Both the position numbers and the translations under genes were made by a program. A stretch of 64,000 bases of DNA from Metellina segmentata (taxonomy: Eukaryota > Arthropoda > Arachnida > Araneae > Tetragnathidae): the NCBI GenBank assembly GCA_947359465.1, contig OX375872.1, positions 125,624,337-125,688,336 on the forward strand, written 5' to 3'. Within the stretch, counting starts at the first letter, position 1. Each line of letters opens with the position of its first letter. A model generated the notes under the pieces. It did no database searches. It was not told where the DNA came from and saw only the letters and a list, made by a program, of their open reading frames with translations. Positions 36,363 to 49,080 of the stretch are shown here, one piece after another.

Positions 36363-39300
36363 ATGACGGAACAAAAGGTGTTAGGCCTAATCGGAACGTT
36401 GAATTCCTTCGATGAGGACTGTGATGAATTTTCCCTGTACGTCGAAAAGGCTGGAGCAGTATTTTGCAGCAAATGACATTGACGAGAGAAAGAAAGTCGC
36501 AGTATTTATTTCTGTTCTGGGTGCGAAGACTTATAAGTTGTTGCGTAATCTTCTACAACAGAAACTGCCGAAAGACTGTAAATATGATGAGCTAGTAGGT
36601 ACGCTCAGTAATCATTTCAAACCTATACCGATTATTATAGCAGAACGTTTTCGTTTCCATAGACGACATCAAGAACCAGGAGAAACTGTGTCAACATTTT
36701 TAGTTGAATTACGACATTTAGCGTTTACATGCGAATTCGGCACGTTCCTGGACGAAGCAGTTCGCGACCGTTTTGTTTGTGGTTTGCGATGTGAAGCTAC
36801 TCAGAAGAGATTACTCGCAAAAAAAGACCTAAAGCTCTCAGATGCTACAGAAATCGCATTAGCAATGGAGTTAGCCGAAAAAGGTGCCTCCAACATTAAC
36901 GTTCCTGATCAAGCCACGGTGCATAAAGTTAAGAACTCCCACTCGTCTTATAGTAAACCTTAAGCTAAAAAATCATCATTCAAATGTTATAGATGTGGAG
37001 CGGCGCATAGTGCTGACAAATGTAAATACAAGAATGCAAAGTGTCATGGTTGTGGAAAAATTGGCCATATCCTTCCTGTTTGCAAGAAAAGAGAAAAATC
37101 AGCAAAAAAGGTATCAGCAGATGACATACCTGAAGTAGGTGGTTTAAATTTATTTCGCATCAAATCTGTGAATAAAATTGTTGAAAAATCCTACACTGTT
37201 CCTGTGAAAATTAGCAATAAATCCATTAACATGGAACTGGACACTGCTGCTGATATATCACTAATTCCTGAATCTTGGTATTCAAGTTTGATTCCTGATA
37301 TTGCATTGAAACTCTCTTCAACTATTTTGAGAGATTATAATGGAAGGGAAATCGAAATTGCAGGTCAAGTTACTGTCCCAGTGTCGTATGAAAACCATAA
37401 TAAGACACTCCCTTTAATCATTGTCAAAGGTGATAGACCAGCATTATTCGGAAAAGACTGGATAACTCAGTTCAAGTTAAATTGGAAAAAAAATTTTGCA
37501 GTAAAAGGTGAACCAAGTATAAATGTAGAGGAAGCTGTAAATAACATGAAAAGACTATATGATGATCTTTTCAAAGAATCAGATGAACCAATTAGCCATT
37601 TCAAAGCTAAGTTGAAAGTAAAGGAAAATTGTGATCCTGTATTCTGCAAAGCTCGACCAGTACCTTATTCAATCAAACAGAAAGTATCTGAAGAAATCTC
37701 CAAAACTAAGGAAAGAGGTGTACGGGATTTCGTAGAACACGCCAGTTGGGCTACACCACTTGTAATTGTACCTAAGAAAAATGGTGCAGTAAGGCTCTGT
37801 GGTGACTTCAAGATAACTATAAACAAATTTCTAGACCCAAATCAATATCCCCTGCCCACTCAGCAGGATTTTTTTTCTACTTTAAATGGTGGAAAGTATT
37901 TCACAAAATTGGACTTGTCACATGCTTACCAACAAGTTGAATTAGCCAAAGAGTCTCAAGAGTATTTGACTCTAAACACTCATTTGGGACTTGTGCGTCC
38001 TCGTAGGCTGTTATATGGCATCACTTGTGCAGCATCTGTCTTTCAGTCCATTATTGAACAAATAGTTCAAGGATTGCAGTCAGTAATATGTTTCCAAGTT
38101 GACATCCTGATCACTGGATCGACTTTCAAAGAACATCTTGATAATCTTGATGATCGATGTAAAAAGAGTTTTTGACTGTCTGCGTAAATATAATGTAAAG
38201 TTAAATCAACAGAAGTGTGAATTCGCGAAAAGCTCAGTTGAATTTTAGGGTCACAGGATTGATTATGTAGGCATTCATCCTTCTGATAAGAAGATTAAAG
38301 CTATTGTTGGCATCAATTCGCCGACTACTGTAACTGAATTGAAATCGTTCTTAGGTTTATTGAACTACTATGCTAAATTTATAAAAAATGCTTCTATGAT
38401 TTTAGCTCCGTTGTATGAGCTGTTACATGCAGATACTCCATGTCAGTGGACAGAACGTCATGAAGAAACATTCCAGAGGTGTAAAAATTTGCTTACATCA
38501 AGTGCAGTACTTGTACATTATGATGAAACACTTCCCATCAAATTATCATGTGATGCTTCACCTTTAGGTTTAGGTGTGGTTTTGTCACACTTTGTAAATA
38601 ATGAAGAACGTCCTATTGCATATGCCTCAAGAACGCTAACCAAAGCCAAAATAAATTATTCACAACTTGAAAAAGAAGCTTCTGCCATTATCTTTGGTAT
38701 AAAAAAATTTCACCAGTACATTTATGGACGCCAATTTACTATTGTTACAGATCATCAACCATTAATCACAATTTTTGGTGTCAACAAATCTATCCCAGCT
38801 ATGGCAGCTGCAAGATTGCAAAGATGGGCTATTCTATTGTCCTCTTTTCAGTATTCCATACAGTATAAGAAGGGGATCGAACATACTAATGCAGATGCAT
38901 TGTCAAGAGTACCTATCGTACATAATGATTTAGAAGAACAAGAAATTTTCAAAATTTCATATTCTGAGGATCTCCCAATTAGCAGTGATGACATCGCCAA
39001 AGCTACTTGCAATGATGCCTTGCTTGGAACTGTTCTAAAATATGTACAATATGGTTGGCCAAAAGAAATCAGCGATGAGAAATTGAAACCTTTTTTCACT
39101 AGACAACATGAACTTTCAGTTGACTGTAATTGCCTGTTATGGGGAATGAGAGTAATTATCCCTGACAAATATAGAAGCAGATTGTTAAATTTACTACATG
39201 ATGCACATCCTGGTATTGTGAGAATGAAAGCCCTGGCTCGCAGTCATTTTTGGTGGCCTCTTTTGGGTCGTGACATTGAAAATATCACAAAACGGCCAAA

Positions 39301-39700
39301 AACTCCATGGGAGCGAATACACATTGATTTTGGTCAAAAGGATACAAAAAATTACTTCATTATCGTAGACAGCCATTCTAAATGGTTAGAAGTAATTGAA
39401 ATGCGGTCAACAGCAGCAAGTTTTACAATGCCTTTTTGCAAGGTATGGTCTTCCGTTGGAACTTGTCTCTGACAATGGTCCTCCGTTTACATCGCATGAA
39501 TTTGAGAGTTTCTTAAAAACGAATGGCGTTAAGCATACCCTCATACCCCCTTACAGACCAAGATCCAATGGGTTGGCATAAAGAGCTGTGCAAACATTCA
39601 AACAAGCACTGAAGAAAATGAACAGTGATGGTGATGATCATAGTAGCTTGAACCAAAAAAAATTTCGGTTTCTTATGACTTATCGTTCTACACCTCATGC
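36363..39700 (+). pseudogene. Gypsy-2 gag-pol, decayed and 3'-truncated
   Basis: A single gag-pol frame of a Ty3/Gypsy element. In order it shows a capsid-like part, two CCHC zinc knuckles (36985-37071), an aspartic protease (ELDTAADISLI, near 37241), reverse transcriptase, RNase H (SCDASPLGLG, near 38550) and part of the integrase. Damage: a frameshift near 36440, TAA at 36961, a frameshift near 38155, TAG at 38246, another shift near 39400 and a stop near 39580. The RT catalytic YxDD box reads FQVD (near 38093-38104), so two of its residues are lost. The integrase zinc-finger cysteine pair is missing (about 25 residues deleted near 39294). The sequence ends in the integrase C-terminal part at about 39700, where BEL-A begins. 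Confidence 0.9.
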
Positions 39701-40726
39701 TTAGAGAAGCAAAGAGAAATTGTGTGTTTTGTAATAGTTCTGAGCATGAGTTTTGTGAAAATAAAACTTTAGAGGAAAGAAAAAATAAACTTAAAATGGA
39801 TAGATGCTGTTTTAGATGTTTCTCTAAGTTCCATTTCGCACGTTTCTGTAAGGCTAAAATTCAGTGTAGCATTTGCAAGAGTACATCTCATAGTAATTGG
39901 TTACATAAAAACGAAACCGATGAGAAAACGAATGATAGAGCGGAGGAATCACCCGATTCAATTATTGCTCAATGTAATTCGTCTGTTACCAGTTCAAATG
40001 TTTTATTAGCGACGTGTTCAGTAATGGCTTACTCAGAAAAAGGTTCAAAACTTAGACGAATTTTTCTTGGACAATGGTTCCGAACGTTCTTGGATGACGA
40101 AAAAGTTAGCGGATAATTTAAAAGTGTCAATTATTCTAAAAGAAAGATTATCGGTCTATTCCTTCGGCTCGGTAAAACCAGTGGAAAAAATATATAACGT
40201 TGCAAAATTGAAGTTATCCAACAGAAATAATTCTAAACAATGTATAGAAATAGAGGCGTTAATTACAGAAACTATTACAGTAGCACCCATAGCAATTCCA
40301 GACTCGATAGTGCAAAATGATCTGAAAAGACGAGGAATAATTTTAGCTGACACTTGTAAAAGTGAAGATCAAAGTATCCATATTTTAATTGGGGCAGATG
40401 TTTTTTGGGATTTAATCGTCGATGCAGAGATCCAAAAAATAAACAAATTGAGCTACATACAAACCATCTTTGGTCTTACATTGCAAGGGAGTCAGGGGGA
40501 AAGTCATAAATCCCGCGAGGGTGTGGTGTCTGCTAATCTAAGAATCGTACCAGATGTTCAAGTGCTTTGGGACTTGGAATGTATGGGAATCAGTGAACGA
40601 GACGAGTTATCTATTGCTGACAAGTGCGTTCTAGACGATTTCGAAAACAATTTGAGGTTCGTTAATGGGAAATACGAGACTCGCTTGTTATGGAAAACTG
40701 AACCAAACGATTTAAAGAGTAACTTC
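39701..40726 (+). pseudogene. BEL-A segment 1: gag zinc-finger region and protease
   Basis: First stretch: cysteine/histidine-rich gag C-terminus (CVFCNSSEHEFC, CCFRCFSKFHFARFC, CSICKSTSH) typical of BEL/Pao, then a protease-like motif LDNGSERSW after a frameshift near 40065. The pre-RT linker runs up to the BEL-B insertion point at ACTTC (40722-40726). The gag N-terminus is absent. Confidence 0.85.
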
Positions 40727-40916
40727 TGTTGACGCCTTGAATTGAAATGTTGGCGACCTTTTCTGTCAGTCGCTTGGCGATTCTAGCCATTCTTGTTTTG
40801 TACGGCAACAAGCCAGTATCGCATCGAAGTCTCTCTCGTGAGATTAAATAAAGTTCGTTTCGTTAAATTACCTATGGATAATTTCATTATTCTACAGTCC
40901 ACATTCGCCTACAACA
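40727..40916 (+). repeat. 5' LTR of BEL-B
   Basis: 190 bp, TG...CA, with AAATAAAG (polyadenylation-like) near 40844. Very short for an autonomous BEL/Pao LTR. Confidence 0.95.
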
Positions 40917-41005
40917 TATTTGGTCCTAGCGTATAGCCGGAGGAAAATCGGCTCGTTTACTCGCAGTTTCCTTGCATCGTCGTTTTATACCTTTTTGTAT
41001 CGAAG

Positions 41006-44000
41006 ATGTCGGAATCAGATTCATCAGACAGTGGCAGCAAACGTCTTGTTTCGCATTTAATAAGTCTTAATCGTCGTAGAGGCAACATTAAAGCCAGACT
41101 TACTAAATTAAAAAGCTTTGTTACTAGTGGTAAAGGAGCACAATCGGATACTTTTGAACTAAAAATTAAAATTAAATGCTTATCGGAAATAACATCGACA
41201 ATAGAACAGTTAAAACTAGAGTATTATGCCGTTTTAGAAGATCATCAACTATTGAAACATGAATCGCAGTTTGACGAGATGGAAGACTCGTTAGAAGAAT
41301 TGCAGGTAAGCTTAAATCGTCTATTATTTCAATCTAGTCTTGTTGATTCTCAAAGACAAAGTAATGAGAAATTAAAAGCAAACATAAATGTTAAATTGCC
41401 AGACGTAAGCTTACCTGAGTTCTTTGGCAAAATTGAACTTTGGGATAACTTTAAAACTCAATTCGATAGTTTGATAACTAATAATCAGTCGTTAACTGAT
41501 ACACAGAAACTGTTTTATTTGCGTTCGGTATTGAAAGGTGAAGCGAAGTATATTGAAACTTCGGAAGATACATTTCAGTCATTAATGAATGTATTAATAG
41601 ATCGCTATGAAAACAAACGCCTTATTGTAAATACTCATATTTTAAATATATTAAACTTTGAGAAAATATTTGTTGAATCTTCTAAAGATCTAAGAAATCT
41701 TTTAGATACTTTGAACAAGAATTTGAGGGGTCTCAAATTGATGGATTTGGAAACCAATGAGCTTTCGCATCAAATTCTAATTAACATTGTTATTCAAAAG
41801 TTGGATAAAGAAACTCGTAAACAATTTGAAATGAGTTTAACCACAACTGAATTGCCTAATTGGGAAAAGTTTATTGAATTTTTGCAAAAACGATCCCAAA
41901 TTTTGGAAAACATTTATGGTGCTCGATTACCCATAGTAAATACAAGGATTCAAACTCAAAATAAAAACAGAAACTTCGTTCTTAAAACCAGCAATTTGTC
42001 TTGTGTGTTGTGTAAAAAACTTCACCCATTGTATAAATGTCTTTCTTTTCTAAAATTGGATCCTTTGAAAAGATTCGATATTGTTAAAAGGAATAGATTG
42101 TGCATAAATTGTTTAAGTAGCTCTCACAAACTTTCGTCTTGCCAATCGAATTATTCTTGTAATAATTGTCAGGCAAAGCATAATACTTTGTTGTGTCGCA
42201 ATGGTACTTTTACTCGCCAAACTTGGACAAGTGAGCAAACAGAGTCTACGATAAATGCACAGGTGCAAGAGCAACCTGTCGCTACTTCATCTCTAACTTC
42301 GGATACATTTAGTCAAAATACAAACCCTAGTATAAATGCTTCATCGCAAATATTTTCTACTACGAATGAGGTTAACAATTCAATTGCAATAAATAAGAAA
42401 ACTGTTCTGCTTGCCACCGCTCTTGTTTGGGTTAAGAGCGCGAATCGAAACTGGGTTCAAGGTAGGGCAATATTGGATAGCGCTAGTCAATCACATTTTA
42501 TGACCTCACAGTTCGCCTTAAAACTGGGATTGAAAAAGGAAAACATTAACTTTCCCGTCAGCGGTTTAGGTGGCCTTGCCACAAACGTGAAATACAGAAC
42601 TAGTACTGTAGTTTGTAATCAAAACTCTTCATTTTCGTCCATCGCGGAATTTTTAGTTGTGCCTAAAATTACGGATTTCGTTCCGGCAACAGATTTGAAT
42701 GTTGAGTACATACATATCCCTGATTGTGCTACATTAGCTGATCCTCCATTTGGGAAAGCAGGAAAAGTCGACATGATAATCGGGGCAGAACTATTTTTCG
42801 AAATAATAAGAGAAGGAAAACTGCGTACCTCATCTAATTTAGTTTTCCAAAATTCCGTATTTGGCTTTGTAGCTTACGGAACAATTACATCTAATTCTCC
42901 CAAACAATATTGTGGTGTAGTTTCATACTTACAAAATATTGAAGATAATCTTCGGAAATTTTGGGAAATTGAAGAGGTGTCTACGGGAAGACAACCAAGT
43001 AAAGAAGAAGAATATTGTGAAATTCACTTCCAGAATACTCACAAACGTGATGAGTCGGGTAGATTTGTAGTTCAAATGCCCTTAAGGGAAGATGAGTTAA
43101 ATTCGTTGGGTGATTCACAGTCATTAGCAAATAAGAGATTAAAGCAAACCCTCAAAAGATTGAACAAAGATCCTGTTGCAAAGAAGCTCTACACGGACTT
43201 CCTCGTAGAGTATGAGGGACTAAATCGCATGCAGAGAATACCTGACAACGAAAGGGACTTGGTGTCGGTTGTTTATTATATGCCTCATCACGGTGTTTAT
43301 CGACCCGAAAAGACTTCAACCAAACTTCGAATTGTATTCAACGCATCTGCACCTACCGCTACTGGCAGAAGGTTGAATGATCTCCTACTTTCAGGACAAG
43401 TTAGGGAAGATATCTTTGATATCATGATTCGGTTTCGCAAACACAAAATAGCCTTAACAGCGGACATCAAACAGATGTTTCGTCAGATATTGATAGATCC
43501 GACTCAAAGGGATTTATTGCGCATACTATGGAGTACTGAAGAAAATAAACCACAGGATATCTTCAGGATGAATACAGTTACTTATGGTACAAAAAGTGCG
43601 CCCTTTTTTGCAGTCAGAACTCTAAAGCAATTGGCATTAGATGAAACTACCAAATTTCCATTGGCTGCAGAAGTTACCCTTTCTGACGTTTATATGGATG
43701 ATATCGTCACTGGAGCTCCAGATCTTGAACCAGCTAAAGAATTAATGAACCAACTGGTTAAAATGTTTGCAACCTGCGGCATGACTCTTCGCAAATGGAA
43801 TTCAAATTCCAAAGAACTCTTAGGCAAGAGTGTCGATGATTCTGAAGCACATTCGTTCACTCATGAAGCTGAAGACACAGTCAAGACTTTGGGCGTGGTT
43901 TGGAAGTCCAAAGAAGATCAATTCGCTTTCAAGGTTTCTTTAAAGGAACAAGGAAACTATACTAAACGAGAAGTTTTGTCCACAATAGCCAAAATTTACG

Positions 44001-46215
44001 ATCCCATCGGATATATTGGACCTGTCATCAGCAAAGCCAAGATGTTTTTACAAAAACTGTGGTTAGAAAAAGTAAACTGGGATGACAATTTGCCAGATCA
44101 TGTTGCGAGCAAGTGGTGTTGTTTTGTATCCACATTGAAGGAATTAGAAGCCATCAAGATACCTAGATTCCTTCTGTCCTCCGCGACTCAGGCTGTCGTT
44201 CTTTTGGGATTCGCTGATGCCTCAATTTCGGCTTATGGAGCTGTGGTGTATCTCCGGTGCTTGACCCCAGATGACACTCACAGTGCTGGTAGACTTGTCG
44301 CCAGCAAATCTCGTGTGTATCCGCTCAAAACAGTATCTGTTCCTCGATTGGAATTGTGTTCGTGCCTGCTGCTTTCCCAATTGGTTAAAAGGATCATCAG
44401 TGCTTTGAAAATGGACCTGTACAAGACAATTCTTTTCTCAGACTCTACCATAGCATTGGCTTGGATAGGTTCTCCTCCTCATCAATTGAAAACTTTTGTT
44501 GGGAATCGAGTGTCGAAAATTCAAGCCTTGACTTAAAATTATTCGTGGAAGCATATATCCTCTCGGGACAATCCAGCTGATATAATTTCTCGTGGTTCGG
44601 ATCCCAAGGAACTGATATCATCAAAACTTTGGTGGCATGGGCCACACATTTCGCTAGAGGACGGCTCTTCAGACTGCAATGAACTGAATAAGCCAGAACG
44701 GGAACATTATTTGAGTGAAATGAAACAGCTATCGGACATAAACTTAACTGTCATGAACACAGACTTTATTAATGGCATCCTCAATTTATCTAATAATTAC
44801 GTTAAGCTAATCCGTATTCTTAGTTTTATTTTTAGGTTCTTCTCCAACTGTCGCAAAAAGAAGAAAAATTCGGATCCCATCACCAAAATTGAGTTTGATC
44901 GTGCCAAATTATTTCTGGTAAAATCAGTACAGGTAATTGAATTCAGTAAAGAGTTAAATGCATTAAGGAAAGGAGAAAATTTAAAGGACAGTCATGTAAG
45001 TAATTTAAACCCTTTTCTTGACAAAGATGGTTTAATTCGCGTAGGAGGTAGACTTGAAAATTCTAATTTGTCCTTTGGTAAAAAACACCCCATTCTAATT
45101 CCTAAAAATCATAAATTGACAACATTAATCATACAGTATTTCCATTTGAAAAATTTGCATGTTGGTGCTCAAACATTACTTCATTGTGTACGGCAAGAAT
45201 TTTGGCCGTTAAATGGAAGGAATAACTCAAGGAAAGTTGTTCATGATTGCATCATATGTTTAAAAGTAAACCTAAGATAGAAGGGCAAATTATGGCTTCA
45301 CTGCCTAAGGAACGAGTAACAATTACTCCCCCCTTTTAACCAGCGGGATAGATTTGTGTGGTCCTTTCTATATCAGGTACAAAAATCTTACGTAAAGGTA
45401 TTTTTAATAAAAATTACGTAGCTATTTTTGTTTGTTTTGCTACACGCGCGGTTCATTTAGAAATTCTTACTGATTTAACCTCTGATGCTTTAATAGCAAC
45501 TTTAAAAAGATTTTTCTCGAGACGTGGAGTCAGTAAAACTATATTTTCAGATAACGCAACTAATTTTGTGGGTGCTAATTTGGAATTGAAAAAATGGAAC
45601 AAAATTGTTAAATCACCATCTGCTGATTTGGCCTCGTATTGTGTTTCCGAATCAATTTCTTGGAAATTTCTCCCACCCAGATCTCCCAATTTCGGTGGTC
45701 TCTGGGAGGCGGGAGTTAAATCCTTCAAAAGCCATTTGAAGAAGGTTGTGGGAAATTCAAAATTAACATTAGAGGAATTTTTAACCATTACCAACCAAAT
45801 TGAAGGAGTCTTGAATAGTCGCCCACTTATACCACTGTCGTCGGATCCGAATGACTTCGAAACCTTGACTCCTGGTCACTTCTTAATCGGGAGACCAATA
45901 AATAGTATACCAGAGCCTAACTTAACTGATCAACCTGATAATAAATTGTCACGTTGGCAAAGAGTTACTAAATTAAACCAACTTATATGGAAAAAAATCT
46001 CCAGCAGCGCAGTAAATGGCTGTTCGAGAAAAATAATGTAAAAATAGGCACCTTAGGACGATAAATTGCCTATGTGTACTTGGTCAGTTGGTCGGATTCA
46101 AGATGTTGTACCAGGTACTGATGGAAAAATTCGTGTGGTTATAATAAAAACACCTCGTGGAATCTTTAAACTCAGTGTATCGAATATTAGCGTTTTGCCG
46201 ATTCCCGAAACTTAA
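41006..46215 (+). pseudogene. BEL-B gag-pol polyprotein, lightly damaged
   Basis: Starts at ATG 41006 and stays open for 1176 codons. In order: coiled-coil N-terminus; DUF1759-like gag (about residues 125-310, with FFGKIELWDNFKTQFDS); a Cys/His zinc-binding stretch (about 332-396); aspartic protease ILDSASQSHF with D491; reverse transcriptase with YMDD at 896-899; and RNase H with GFADASISAYGA near 1070. The first break is TAA at 44534. The same frame then continues through the rest of RNase H and the integrase N-terminus to about 45260, followed by frameshifts near 45260, 45330 and 45380. The integrase core (SDNATNF, GGLWEAG) follows, then the DUF5641-like C-terminus ending at TAA 46213-46215. 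About five disabling changes, so it is dead now but only mildly decayed. Confidence 0.9.
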
Positions 46216-46397
46216 AATTTGTGTATAAAATGTATTATTTGTAAATATGATTTGTATGTAAATAATTGTATTTTGTAAAGAAAATTGTAAAATATAACTG
46301 AAATTTGTATATAATTGTATATTGTATTTAACTTTATTTGTATATTTAAATTTTTAAGTCTTCTGTTGAAATTTGTACATTTCAAAGTCGGGCGGGA

Positions 46398-46587
46398 TGT
46401 TGACGCCTTGAATTGAAATGTTGGCGACCTTTTCTGTCAGTCGCTTGGCGATTCTAGCCAGTCTTGTTTTGTACGTCAACAAGCCAGTATCGCATCGAAG
46501 TCTCTCTAGTGAGATTAAATAAAGTTCGTTTCGTTAAATTACCTATGGATAATTTCATTATTCTACAGTCCACATTCGCCTACAACA
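46398..46587 (+). repeat. 3' LTR of BEL-B
   Basis: Direct repeat of the 5' LTR, preceded by AAAGTCGGGCGGGA, a plausible polypurine tract. The ~180 bp between the gag-pol stop and the LTR (46216-46397) are AT-rich and non-coding. Confidence 0.95.
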
Positions 46588-47782
46588 ACTTCCATTTAGC
46601 AGATAAAAGGTTTGAGGAATTAAAAAGAAGTTTCGATAATAATGAATGGGTGACAAATGAATATAAAGAAATATTGCAGGATCAGCAGAATAAAGGAATA
46701 ATAGAATATTGTGATAGGGATACAAATGAATATTTTATGCCCCATAGAGCTGTTGTGAGAGCTGAAAAGAATATTACAAAAGTTCGCATAGTTTTCAACT
46801 GTAGTTCAAAAACTAAAGAAAACCTTTCACTTAATGATTGTTTAGCAACAGGACCAAATTTGAATCCGAATATTCTAGATGTTATTCTAAAGTTCAGGAA
46901 GTTTAAAATCGCGTTTAGTGCCGACATAGAAAAGGCGTTTTTAATGATCAGCATAGCTGAAGTGGACAGAAAATATTTAAAATTTCTTTGGCTATCGGAT
47001 GACAAAACAGAAAACTATAAAATAAAAAGAATGACTAGATTACCATTCGGATGTAAGACGTCACCTTTCACATTGAGCGCAACAATTAGAAATCACATTA
47101 AGAAATACGAGGAAAATTCACCCGATGTTGTTGAGATGTTGAATTCTTCGTTGTATGTCGATGATTTGTATTATGGTGCAGACACACACACACAGCGAGG
47201 AAATGGCTTTAGAATTATCTACTAATGCAGTTTCTATTTTAAAAGAAGGAGGTTTCAATTTGAGGAAATTAAAATCTAATTATAATGCATTGAGGACATT
47301 ATGGGTTAAGAAAGGGCTTTATGAATTTGAGGAAGACAGTGACTCGCAGTTGAAGTTACTAGGGTTGAATTGGAATCCTGAGAAAGATATTCTATGGTTA
47401 GAGATAAAAGGTCTGTTCGATCGTTTGAAAGACTTGAGGAGCACAAAGCGTAGTGTTTTGCAAACGGCAGCGATGATCTTCGATCCGGTAGGGTTTTTAA
47501 CTCAATTTGTTGTACGGATCAAATGTTTGTTGCAAGAAATATGGGAAACAGGTGTAGACTGGGACGATGAGTTGCCGGAGAATATTAGCGTAAAGTGGTC
47601 TAATTGGTGCTCGGAGATTAAGAATTTGGAACAAATAGTAGTTGAGAGGAATTTCTTGTCAGGATGTGGAGATCCCGGTATAGCGAAAGTTGAGTTACAT
47701 ATCTTTTGTGATGCGTCACCTTTTGCATATGGTGCGGTTGCTGATTTCCGTTATGTGACAACAAACGGAGAAATTAAGGTAT
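46588..47782 (+). pseudogene. BEL-A segment 2: reverse transcriptase and start of RNase H
   Basis: Continues BEL-A after BEL-B. Reverse transcriptase motifs are VRIVFNCSS, FSADIEKAF and an intact YVDD box (SSLYVDDLYYG, near 47151). A (CA)n run at 47180-47192 shifts the frame right after YVDD. The other frame continues through the connection domain to the RNase H motif FCDASPFAYGA (near 47710). Interrupted at 47782 by LTR-C (target duplication GTAT). Confidence 0.88.
47181..47194 (+). repeat. (CA)n run that breaks the BEL-A reverse transcriptase frame
   Basis: CAGACACACACACACAGCG: the frames on either side meet inside the dinucleotide run, so a change in repeat number explains the shift. Confidence 0.75.
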
Positions 47783-48138
47783 TGTAACGTCACCGTATGC
47801 GTCCCTCTGACCACAGCTTTCATGGTGGTCCATGAATTTATGACCGGATGGGGGTATCCCCTTCTCTTTGAACTGGAGCGGCTTCGGAAGAACGTGTGGG
47901 GTCTTCTCTCGAGGAAAAGGAGAATCGTGGAAAACCGAAACGTGAGCGGACGCTGGACGACTCTGCTCCGTTTTGAAGCCGCGGGACTGAAACCCTAATT
48001 TGTACAATATCTATTAGCCTCGAAATAGTTTTAACTAATATGTATTCTTCTATAATTAATTAAATGTGCTGTAATTCTAAATGTCGTTTTAATGATCTTC
48101 AAGCCACTCGCCACGCAAACTATATTCACGACGTTGCA
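47783..48138 (+). repeat. 5' LTR of LTR-C
   Basis: 356 bp, starting TGTAACGTCACCG and ending ACGTTGCA where the 3' LTR has ACGTTACA. The LTR ends form an inverted TGTAACGTC/GACGTTACA pair. Confidence 0.93.
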
Positions 48139-48223
48139 CCAACCTGGAATTGGTGCACAGCGGAGGGATAAGAATTCCCAGCATTAGGTTTCAGTCTCTA
48201 TCGAGCGGTTTTCGTTTTTTTTT

Positions 48224-48680
48224 GGTCAACCTGACCAAAGGATAGTTGATGGTCACCCTGATCAAAGGATAGTTGATGGTCACCCTGACCTAATGAACGT
48301 TTTCTCTTCTCGTTTCTATGGTCACCCTGACCTAAAAGAATACTGACGATTGATGGTCATCCTGACCAAAGGAAAACTGCTGCGATTTAGCTGGTCCCCC
48401 TGACCAGAGGAGCTTGATACGGATTTTAGCTGGTCACCCTGACCAGAGGAGCTTCGAGCGGGTTTTGCTGGTCAACCTGACCAAAGGAACTGTGTTCTGT
48501 TTTTTATGGTCACCCTGACCTAATGAACGTTTTCGCTTTTCGTTTCTATGGTCGCCCTGACCTAAAAGAATACTGACGATATTGATGGCCATCCTGACCA
48601 AGAGAAACTGCAGCAATTGTAATGGTCACCCGGACCTAAAGAAAATTATTTTTTCTCGATTATTGACGGTTATCCCGTCT
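48224..48680 (+). promoter_or_regulatory. Array of twelve GGTCAnnnTGACC palindromes in the LTR-C leader
   Basis: Motifs begin at 48224, 48251, 48278, 48320, 48355, 48393, 48432, 48470, 48508, 48550, 48587 and 48624, mostly 35-42 bp apart. Seven have perfect GGTCA/TGACC arms and five have one mismatch; a decayed thirteenth lies near 48668. The spacers are far less alike than the 13-bp cores, although the block at 48278-48367 recurs at 48508-48599. GGTCAnnnTGACC is the inverted-repeat-3 arrangement bound by estrogen-receptor-type nuclear receptors. The position, between 5' LTR and gag, is where Drosophila gypsy carries its Su(Hw) insulator. Function here is not shown. Confidence 0.8.
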
Positions 48681-49080
48681 AGTGGAAACACCCTGTTCCC
48701 GTTCTGATGCTGATGTTGTGCTGAAACAACATTTTTTTTAAAGTGTGTGTGTGCGCGCGCTCTATGGATAATATAGTACTCCAAATCAACTACAAGACAT
48801 AACGTCAAGTCACGTAAGTACCTTTGTTATAGCATTGGTTGTGATTAAATTTCATTGCAATTAATTATTCCAAATTCGAGTAAATTGTTAAAGTTAGAAC
48901 AGTGCATTTACTTGTTGGGGAAGAGTATTTCGATATTACTACTTTTTGCAATTGAACTGAAATTTATTGTGACTGTTGTGGAACCATGGAGTATTTTTTT
49001 TATTATTCCAACTGTGTCGATATATGTGAAAGGTTATTTTTGATTGTGTTTTGCATATCTTTTTTGTAAGTTTAAAAAAA

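Larger units (their letters stand above)
40727..46587 (+). mobile_element. BEL-B: BEL/Pao element nested in BEL-A
   Basis: 5.9-kb element with 190-bp LTRs (40727-40916 and 46398-46587; TGTTGACG...TACAACA) and a 5-bp target duplication ACTTC (40722-40726, 46588-46592). The LTRs differ at three positions (CATTC/CAGTC, ACGGC/ACGTC, CTCGTG/CTAGTG), so it is not brand new. Interrupts BEL-A between protease and RT. A primer-site-like TTGGTCCTAGCG follows the 5' LTR. Confidence 0.95.
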
